DNA from: Pseudomonadota bacterium
GTDB lineage: Bacteria > Myxococcota > Myxococcia > Myxococcales > Myxococcaceae
Reading direction: 5' to 3'
DNA: 50,985 bases
NCBI GenBank assembly: GCA_023423535.1
Contig: JAFAFL010000122.1
Location: forward strand, 1 to 50,985
Shown here: piece by piece, positions 45,782 to 50,985 of the stretch
Layout: the number at the start of each line of letters is the position of its first letter
Position numbering within the stretch: the stretch's first letter is position 1
Notes under the pieces: generated by a model
Told to the model about the DNA's origin: nothing
The model's database searches: none
The model's input: the letters and a program-made list of their open reading frames with translations, nothing else
Translations under genes and position numbers: made by a program

Positions 45782-48640
45782 ATGCGCGCGCTCATGGCGG
45801 CGCAGCTCGTCGCCCCTCTCTTCGCACTGCTCGTTCCGCTTCCGGTGCTCGCGGCCTTTCCGCCACCGCCCGGCGCGACCGAGGCCCAGCTCGCGGATCC
45901 GGCGAACTGGCCGAGCGATCCGCAGTGGGCCACGGCGTCGCACGCGCACCTGCTGAGCTTCGATCCCGCAGGCGGTGGTGCGGCGCCGGGAGTGCGCGCC
46001 GATGCCGCCTTCGCGACGACGAGAGGTGATCCGCGCGTGGTGATCGCTGTCCTCTCCACCGGCGTGCGCTGGGACGAGCGGGATCTCGTCACCCGCTTCG
46101 CGCTCAACCGCGGGGAAGTGCCGGTGCCGCAGCGAGCGGACGGCTCCGAGAAGCCGCCAGGTCCGGACGGCGAGGACGCGTGGGACCTCAACGAGGACGG
46201 TCGCTTCGACGTGCGCGACTACGCGGAGGATCCGCGGCTGACCGGACGTGATGACGCAGGTGACGCCAACGGGAACGGGTTTCTCGATCCGCAGGATCTG
46301 CTTCGCGTGTTCGCGAACGGCGCCGACGACGACGGCAACGGGCGAATCGACGACGTGTGCGGTTGGGACTTCGTGGACGGGGACGCGGATGCCGAAGAGG
46401 CCTCTTCCTTTGGTACGCGCTACGCGCTGCTCGCGGCAGCCGAGGTGAACAACGGGATCGGCGGCGCGGGCGCGTGTCCGGACTGCGCAATCCTGCCGCT
46501 CCGTGTCTCCGCGGATGCCCAGCGTGCGCTGCGCCTGTCGCCCTTCGTGCTCGCACAGAGCCTGCGCACCGCGGGTGAGCTGCAAGCCACGGTGGCGATC
46601 TTTCCCGGCGCGGTGACGCAGCAGACGCCGGCTGTGGACGAGGTCCTCGCGCTCGCGCGGCTGTTGCTGGTCACCCCGTCCCGCGCACCTTCGGCGTCGC
46701 TTACGTCAGAGCCCTTCGCGCCGCATCCCTCCGTTCTTCAGGTCGCGTGCAGCGCGAACGCCTCCGCCTGGACCGACGCGCTCGCGCCCTCTCCCCAATG
46801 CGCGGAGGACGCGGCAGCGGTGGCCGGGGGCGTGGCGGGCCTCGTGCGTTCAGCGAGCCTGATGGCCTCGGCGAACGAAGAGCCGGAGGCCCTGCTGCAC
46901 CTCGTTCGCGCCGGCGGTGTGGGCGTCAGGCTCGATGCCCGCGAGGCCGTGGCGCGCGCCGCGGCTGGCGTTCAGCCCCACCTCTTCGGCTCCGAGCCGC
47001 CACCGCACCGGCGGCGCCTCGAGCCACACGTCGCCTTCGAGCTGGCTCCCTTCGCACCGGGAGCGACTGACTTCTCCGTCGCGCGTTCGCGTGCGCCCTC
47101 CGCGGCTGACTTCATCCAACTCGAAGGCTCCTCCTTTGTACCGGAGCAGGTTCCAGGCCTCGGCACGACGTACACGGTCCGCGCCCGCGCCGAACTCAAT
47201 GGACTCGTCTCCGAGCGCCGCTGGCAGCTCGTCGCGCACGAGCGTCACTTCACGCCGACCGGCTGGCCCCTGCCGAACGTCGCCAACACGCCTCGGGTAG
47301 TGGACGTGGACGGCGACCTTCGCGACGAGCTCGTGTTCGCGACGAAGGACGGGCTCGTGCACGCGCTGGATGAGCGCTGGCTGCCGCTGCCCGGCTTCCC
47401 CAAGGCCCTCTCCGCACCGGGCACCGTGAAGGCGCCGATTGCGGCGGTCGATCTCGACAACGACGGCAGGCGCGACCTGATCGTCGTCACGCTCGAGGGC
47501 TCGCTTCACGCGCTGCGCGGTGTGGGTGAAGGTGAGATCTTCAGCGCGACGATCGAAGGCGGCGTGCGCGCTGCTCCGGTGGTGGTCTCCTCCTATCTGG
47601 GCCCGCTGATCATCGTGCTCGGCGACGGCGGTCTGCTTCACGTCTTCCGCAGCAACGGGGATCCGCTGCCCGGCTTTCCCTCGCAGCTCGCGCTGACGGA
47701 GGTGGAGCACACGCCCGCCGCCGCGGATCTCAATGGTGACGAATCGCCGGAGGTCCTCGCCGTGGGCCGCACCGCTGACGGCGTCTCTCGCGCGGTGCTC
47801 GTGAGCGTGGACACGTCCGGCCCTCAGCTCTTCGGCGGCTGGCCGATCGACGTCGATGCCGCAGGCTCGCCGGTGCTCGGCGATCTCGCGGGCGCGGGGC
47901 GCACACAGGCGGCGTTCCCCGTGCGAAATGGCGCGCCGCTCGTCGTCGATCTTCAGGGGCTTCCGGTCGTGAGCATGGCCTGGGCGCCCTCTGGCGCGTC
48001 ACCTTCGACCTCTGAGCTGGCGCTGGCGGATCTGCGAGCAAACCGGCGCCTCTGGCTCGCGGCCGCGATGGGCGACGAGACCGCGCTCTGGCCCGCGGGC
48101 CAGCAGTTGGAGCGCACGCCCGGGCAGCCCGCGCCGGTGACGACTGCACGTGCCGCATGGCCTGAAGGAACCGGCGCAGCGGTGGGAGACGTGGACGGTG
48201 ACGGCCGTGTGGATCTCGTCCATGGCGGCGGCGAAGCGCTCTGCGCGACCACGCGAGATGGGCTCACCGCCGAAGGTTGGCCCGAGCCTCTCGGCGATGC
48301 GCTCTCGGGCACGCCCGCGCTGGGAACCCAGTCCGAGCGCCAGGTCGTCGCCGCGCGCACCGTGGACGGCCACCTCTATCTGCTCCGCGTCGCCGGCCAG
48401 CCCGAGCTCATCCAGTGGGATGGCGCCCACCACGATCCGGGGCACACCGGCGCCTTCTCCACACGTCTGCCCGAGCGGCTCGTCCCAGGCATTGGGATCG
48501 AGCTCCCCGAAGACGACGAAGAGGGCTGCGGCTGCAGCGCCGGCGCCTCCGGGAGCCCTCTCCTTTTCACCTTCACCCTGCTGCTCGCCGCGTTCGCCCA
48601 GCGTCCGCGTCGCCGCCACATCGTTGGAGCCTCACCGTGA
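45782..48640 (+). CDS. Surface pseudo-subtilase with FG-GAP propeller and MYXO-CTERM anchor
   Basis: Protein of 952 residues. Signal peptide (about 1-25), then a subtilase-like domain: VVIAVLSTGVRWDERDL (Asp box), a calcium-type insert (DANGNGFLDPQD, GNGRIDDVCGWDF), FGTRYALLAAAEVNNGIGGAGACP (His box) and CAEDAAAVAGGVAGL (Ser box). Against the family IAVLDTGV, HGTHVAG and GTSxAAPxVAG, the catalytic residues are replaced (Ser92, Phe210, about Glu342), so proteolysis is not expected. Residues about 490-880 carry FG-GAP/VCBS-like repeats (VVDVDGDLRDELV, AVDLDNDGRRDLI, GDVDGDGRVDLV). The end is a MYXO-CTERM tail (EEGCGCSAG, hydrophobic helix, RRR) at about 915-946, the signal for myxosortase cleavage and surface anchoring. 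It likely binds something at the cell surface. Confidence 0.85.
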   Translation: MRALMAAQLVAPLFALLVPLPVLAAFPPPPGATEAQLADPANWPSDPQWATASHAHLLSFDPAGGGAAPGVRADAAFATTRGDPRVVIAVLSTGVRWDERDLVTRFALNRGEVPVPQRADGSEKPPGPDGEDAWDLNEDGRFDVRDYAEDPRLTGRDDAGDANGNGFLDPQDLLRVFANGADDDGNGRIDDVCGWDFVDGDADAEEASSFGTRYALLAAAEVNNGIGGAGACPDCAILPLRVSADAQRALRLSPFVLAQSLRTAGELQATVAIFPGAVTQQTPAVDEVLALARLLLVTPSRAPSASLTSEPFAPHPSVLQVACSANASAWTDALAPSPQCAEDAAAVAGGVAGLVRSASLMASANEEPEALLHLVRAGGVGVRLDAREAVARAAAGVQPHLFGSEPPPHRRRLEPHVAFELAPFAPGATDFSVARSRAPSAADFIQLEGSSFVPEQVPGLGTTYTVRARAELNGLVSERRWQLVAHERHFTPTGWPLPNVANTPRVVDVDGDLRDELVFATKDGLVHALDERWLPLPGFPKALSAPGTVKAPIAAVDLDNDGRRDLIVVTLEGSLHALRGVGEGEIFSATIEGGVRAAPVVVSSYLGPLIIVLGDGGLLHVFRSNGDPLPGFPSQLALTEVEHTPAAADLNGDESPEVLAVGRTADGVSRAVLVSVDTSGPQLFGGWPIDVDAAGSPVLGDLAGAGRTQAAFPVRNGAPLVVDLQGLPVVSMAWAPSGASPSTSELALADLRANRRLWLAAAMGDETALWPAGQQLERTPGQPAPVTTARAAWPEGTGAAVGDVDGDGRVDLVHGGGEALCATTRDGLTAEGWPEPLGDALSGTPALGTQSERQVVAARTVDGHLYLLRVAGQPELIQWDGAHHDPGHTGAFSTRLPERLVPGIGIELPEDDEEGCGCSAGASGSPLLFTFTLLLAAFAQRPRRRHIVGASP

Positions 48641-49275
48641 CCCGTGGTCCCAGACTTCTCCCCGATCCCGCAAACCCCGAGCTCGCCACGCTGGAGGCGC
48701 CTCCCGACTGGTCAGAGGTCTTCGGCTTCGACGGTCCCCTCGAGCTGGAGATCGGCAGCGGCAAGGGCGGCCACGCGCTCGACTACGCGCAGCGGCATCC
48801 GGGCGTGCGCTACATCGCCATCGAGTGGCGAAAGAAGTACGTGCGAGACACCGCCGCGCGCGCGCAGAAGCTCGGCATCGGGAACCTGCGCGCCATCGAG
48901 GCCGACGCGCGCACGCTGGTGCCGAAGCTCTTCAAGCCGGGGACGCTCGACTGGGTGCGGCTGCAGTTCCCCGATCCCTGGTGGAAGCGCGCGCAGGAGA
49001 AGCGGGCGATCATCCGCGGCGACTTCGTCCACCTGCTCTTCGGCCTGCTCAAGCCGGGCGGCATGTTCGACCTGCGCACCGACGTCGAGGACCGCGCGGT
49101 GCGGATGCTGAAGGAGCTGGAGGCGGTGGGCTTCGAGAACCCGCTCGGCGCAGGCGTCTTCCATCCCTGGGACCCGGAAGAGGTGCCCTCGTCGCGCGAG
49201 CGCCGGTACCTCATCACCGGTCAGCCGGTGTACCGCGCGCGGCTGCGGAAGCCCGCGAACGTGCAACCGGCCTGA
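48637..49275 (+). CDS. trmB: tRNA (guanine-N7)-methyltransferase
   Basis: Enzyme of 212 residues that methylates G46 in the variable loop of tRNA using S-adenosylmethionine. Seen: the SAM loop LEIGSGKGGHAL, the acidic loop IEADAR, the family signature LQFPDPWWKRAQEKRAI, and the C-terminal catalytic region DLRTDVEDRAVRM. The GTG start at 48637 overlaps the stop of the surface-protein gene by four bases (GTGA) and is the only start matching the expected N-terminus. It lies 21 bases upstream of the diguanylate-cyclase gene on the same strand. Confidence 0.94.
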   Translation: MTRGPRLLPDPANPELATLEAPPDWSEVFGFDGPLELEIGSGKGGHALDYAQRHPGVRYIAIEWRKKYVRDTAARAQKLGIGNLRAIEADARTLVPKLFKPGTLDWVRLQFPDPWWKRAQEKRAIIRGDFVHLLFGLLKPGGMFDLRTDVEDRAVRMLKELEAVGFENPLGAGVFHPWDPEEVPSSRERRYLITGQPVYRARLRKPANVQPA

Positions 49276-49296
49276 AGCTGACGGACAATCCGGGAA

Positions 49297-50352
49297 ATGA
49301 AGTCGCCCGGTCGGAGAAAGACGCTGGAGGCCGCGCGCAGAGATCCGCTGCGCGCCTCCGACTTCTCCGAGCGCCGGGTCCTCGTGGTGGACGACGATCG
49401 CGCCAACGTCTCCCTCGTGCAGCGCGCGCTCGAGCCCTTCGGCTACGAATTGCTCGCGGCGTACGACGGCGCGCAGGCGCTCTCCCTGCTCCGCGAGAAA
49501 CGTCCGGACCTCATCGTGATGGACGTGGAGATGCCCGGGCTCTCCGGCGTGGAGGTCTGCCGGATCGTCAAGGCGAACAGCGGCCCGGAAGGCTTCGGCT
49601 TCATCCCCGTCATCCTCATGACCGCGCGGCAGGGCGCGGGGAAGACGGAGGGACTGGAGCTCGGCGCGGACGACTACCTCGTGAAGCCGTTCGATCCGTC
49701 GGAGCTCGGCGCGCGCGTGCGTTCGATGCTTCGGCTGAAGATCCTCAACGAGGCCCTGCTGGAGAAGAACCGAGAGCTGGAGGAGGCGAACCGCGAGCTC
49801 GACCGCAAGCGCGAGGAGCTGCTCTCCATCTCACGCACCGACGCGTTGACCGGGCTGCCCAACCGCCGCCACTTCGACGACCGCTTTGCCGCCGAGTTCG
49901 CGCGCTCGCAGCGTCAGGGGACGCCGCTCTCCTGCGTGATGATCGACATCGATCACTTCAAGCGGCTCAACGACACCTGGGGCCATCCGGTGGGCGACGA
50001 CGTGCTCCGGCGGGTGGCGCGGGCGGCGGGCGAGGCGCTGCGGCGGGACGTGGACCTGCTCGCGCGCTACGGCGGCGAGGAGCTGGTGGCGCTGCTGCCG
50101 GAGACGAACCACGTGGAGGCGCGCCGGGCCGGCGAACGGGTGCGCGAAGCGATCGCCTCCGTCGAGCTGAGGGTCGCGTCCGCGGCGAGCGGCGGGGCGC
50201 TGACCGTCATCCGCTGCACCGCGAGCCTCGGGGTGGCCACCCATCCCTGGCCGGGGATCGACTCGCCCGAGGCACTCCTCCACGCGGCGGATGAAAGTCT
50301 GTACGGCGCCAAGCAGGCGGGACGTAACCGTGTGCATCAACACGACGATTGA
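49297..50352 (+). CDS. Response regulator with GGDEF diguanylate cyclase domain
   Basis: Protein of 351 residues: receiver (ERRVLVVDDDRANVSLVQRAL, phosphoacceptor in LIVMDVEMPGLSG, Lys in LVKPFDPSE), a coiled linker (ALLEKNRELEEANRELDRKREELL) and a GGDEF domain (SRTDALTGLPNRRHFDDRF, SCVMIDIDHFKRLNDTWGHPVGDD, active-site YGGEELVALLPE). The RxxD inhibitory site (RDVD) lies five residues before GGEEL, so product inhibition is likely. It should make c-di-GMP when phosphorylated, a PleD/WspR-like arrangement. No adjacent kinase is seen. Proximity to PilB, which has a c-di-GMP-binding-type domain, is suggestive only. Confidence 0.94.
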   Translation: MKSPGRRKTLEAARRDPLRASDFSERRVLVVDDDRANVSLVQRALEPFGYELLAAYDGAQALSLLREKRPDLIVMDVEMPGLSGVEVCRIVKANSGPEGFGFIPVILMTARQGAGKTEGLELGADDYLVKPFDPSELGARVRSMLRLKILNEALLEKNRELEEANRELDRKREELLSISRTDALTGLPNRRHFDDRFAAEFARSQRQGTPLSCVMIDIDHFKRLNDTWGHPVGDDVLRRVARAAGEALRRDVDLLARYGGEELVALLPETNHVEARRAGERVREAIASVELRVASAASGGALTVIRCTASLGVATHPWPGIDSPEALLHAADESLYGAKQAGRNRVHQHDD

Positions 50353-50402
50353 ACGCGTCGTGTGTTGTCGTAAGCCTCTTTTGCGGCCATAAGACGCTGC
50401 GA

Positions 50403-50837
50403 ATGCCGGCCCGCGTCCAGCTCCTCTTCCTGCTCCCCGCGGTCGCCCTTCTGGCCTGCAACCGGCCGAAGTGGGACACGCCCACCGACGCGTACATGAG
50501 CTTCGCGCGGGCCATCAAGAAGCAGGACAGCCGCACCGCCTGGTCGGGTCTCTCCACCGAGAGCAAGCAGGCGCTCGAGGCGCGGGCGAAGGCGATCAGC
50601 GAATCCACCGGCGGCGCTGTCCGTCCCGCCCCACAGCCGCTCTTCTTCGGCGGCGGCTTCGAGGCGCCTCCGGTGCGCTCGGTGAAGCTGCTCTCCCAGG
50701 AGGGGAAGGAGGCCCGGCTGGCGGTGGTTTCCGAAGGAGGCGCTGAAAAAGAAGTGAGGATGGTCCGAGAGGAGGAAGGCTGGAGACTGGACGTGACGGA
50801 CATGCTGGGAGAAATGGGAGGCAGTCTTGAGCAGTGA
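50403..50837 (+). CDS. Small lipoprotein of unknown function
   Basis: Protein of 144 residues. A lipoprotein signal peptide (ARVQLLFLLPAVALLAC) gives a Cys near residue 19. The mature part (WDTPTDAYMSFARAIKKQDSRTAWSGLSTESKQAL) resembles the fold of small DUF4878-type lipoproteins, and then comes a beta-rich end with REEEGWRLDVTD. The ATG at 50403 begins the signal peptide; an upstream in-frame Met at 50349 has no ribosome site. It overlaps the next gene by eleven bases. Function unknown. Confidence 0.8.
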   Translation: MPARVQLLFLLPAVALLACNRPKWDTPTDAYMSFARAIKKQDSRTAWSGLSTESKQALEARAKAISESTGGAVRPAPQPLFFGGGFEAPPVRSVKLLSQEGKEARLAVVSEGGAEKEVRMVREEEGWRLDVTDMLGEMGGSLEQ

Positions 50838-50985
50838 GAAGAAGCCACCCGTCCCCACGCCGCGCGTCGAGGTCGTCGTCCGACGGCCGGCCGGAACGAC
50901 TCCGGCTGCCACGCCCACCGTGCGCCCCTCGCCGACGCCCGCGCCCACGCCGCGGCCCACTGCGGCGACGCCCGCGCCCGTCCCC
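50827..50985 (+). CDS. Pro/Thr-rich N-terminus of an unidentified protein (3' end outside window)
   Basis: A TTG at 50827 has a good ribosome site (GGGAGG, 5 bases upstream) and opens a frame that runs to the right edge with no stop. It encodes LSSEKKPPVPTPRVEVVVRRPAGTT in pieces, followed by a tract of Pro, Ala and Thr. The Pro-rich start suggests a linker before a domain outside the window. Identity cannot be stated. It overlaps the lipoprotein stop, so it should be in the same operon. Confidence 0.5.
   Translation, partial: MSSEKKPPVPTPRVEVVVRRPAGTTPAATPTVRPSPTPAPTPRPTAATPAPVP

Noticed and set aside
45752..46585. N-terminal extension of about 278 codons to RibF
   Set aside because: It would be antisense to the surface-protein gene and lacks homology to RibF; MRIFHSIRDAEG at 45751 is the normal beginning.
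48277..48636. N-terminal extension of TrmB
   Set aside because: The segment overlaps the surface-protein gene in another frame and is Arg/Ala-rich; the GTG at 48637 overlapping the upstream stop gives the proper methyltransferase start.

Overview
This window is chromosomal DNA of a very GC-rich bacterium, almost certainly a myxobacterium (Myxococcota, probably suborder Cystobacterineae, the Myxococcus/Archangium side). Evidence: the whole type IV pilus (T4P) locus occurs in the order known from Myxococcus xanthus (pilB-T-C-S-R-A-G-H-I-D-S2-R2-M-N-O-P-Q), followed by the efp-accB-accC-sgmX neighbourhood, and one protein ends in a MYXO-CTERM surface-sorting tail. Species assignment is not possible from the sequence alone. 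No rRNA, tRNA, CRISPR array, insertion sequence or prophage was seen, and no gene-free stretch exceeds 300 bases.

Layout. (1) 1-7064: the 3' part of a DUF481-type outer-membrane barrel gene, an EF-hand-bearing membrane protein of unknown function, and the divergent polyphosphate pair ppx / ppk1. (2) 7061-21120, all minus strand: efp, accB, accC, the T4P polarity factor sgmX, an ExeA-like AAA ATPase, and the tamB/tamA-like envelope pair. (3) 21205-44777, mostly minus strand: the T4P locus. It encodes motors (PilB, PilT), platform (PilC), two-component regulation (PilS/PilR, PilS2/PilR2), pilin (PilA), the PilGHI transporter, prepilin peptidase (PilD), alignment complex (PilM-N-O-P) and secretin (PilQ). 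Then come a small exported protein and a Roadblock/LC7 protein. Two plus-strand items interrupt the set: an orphan VapB-type antitoxin with a deleted vapC, and a PAS-PAS histidine kinase. (4) 44795-50985: ribF runs into pilB. On the plus strand lie a pseudo-subtilase/beta-propeller surface protein, trmB, a response-regulator diguanylate cyclase, a lipoprotein and the start of a Pro-rich protein.

How it works together: PilD processes PilA. PilB and PilT drive extension and retraction through PilC, and PilM-N-O-P connect the base to the PilQ gate. PilA expression is expected to be sigma-54 dependent; a -24/-12 promoter and an upstream inverted repeat are visible. SgmX is known in M. xanthus to link MglA polarity to pilus assembly. 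PilB carries an MshEN-type c-di-GMP-binding N-terminus, and a GGDEF enzyme lies about 5 kb away.

Most interesting observations: a vapC gene reduced to its first 11 and last about 20 codons beside an intact antitoxin; a surface-anchored subtilisin-like protein in which all three catalytic residues appear replaced; a kinase inserted between pilS2 and pilR2; a perfect inverted repeat between ppx and ppk1; and uncharacterised genes in the pilQ and sgmX operons.
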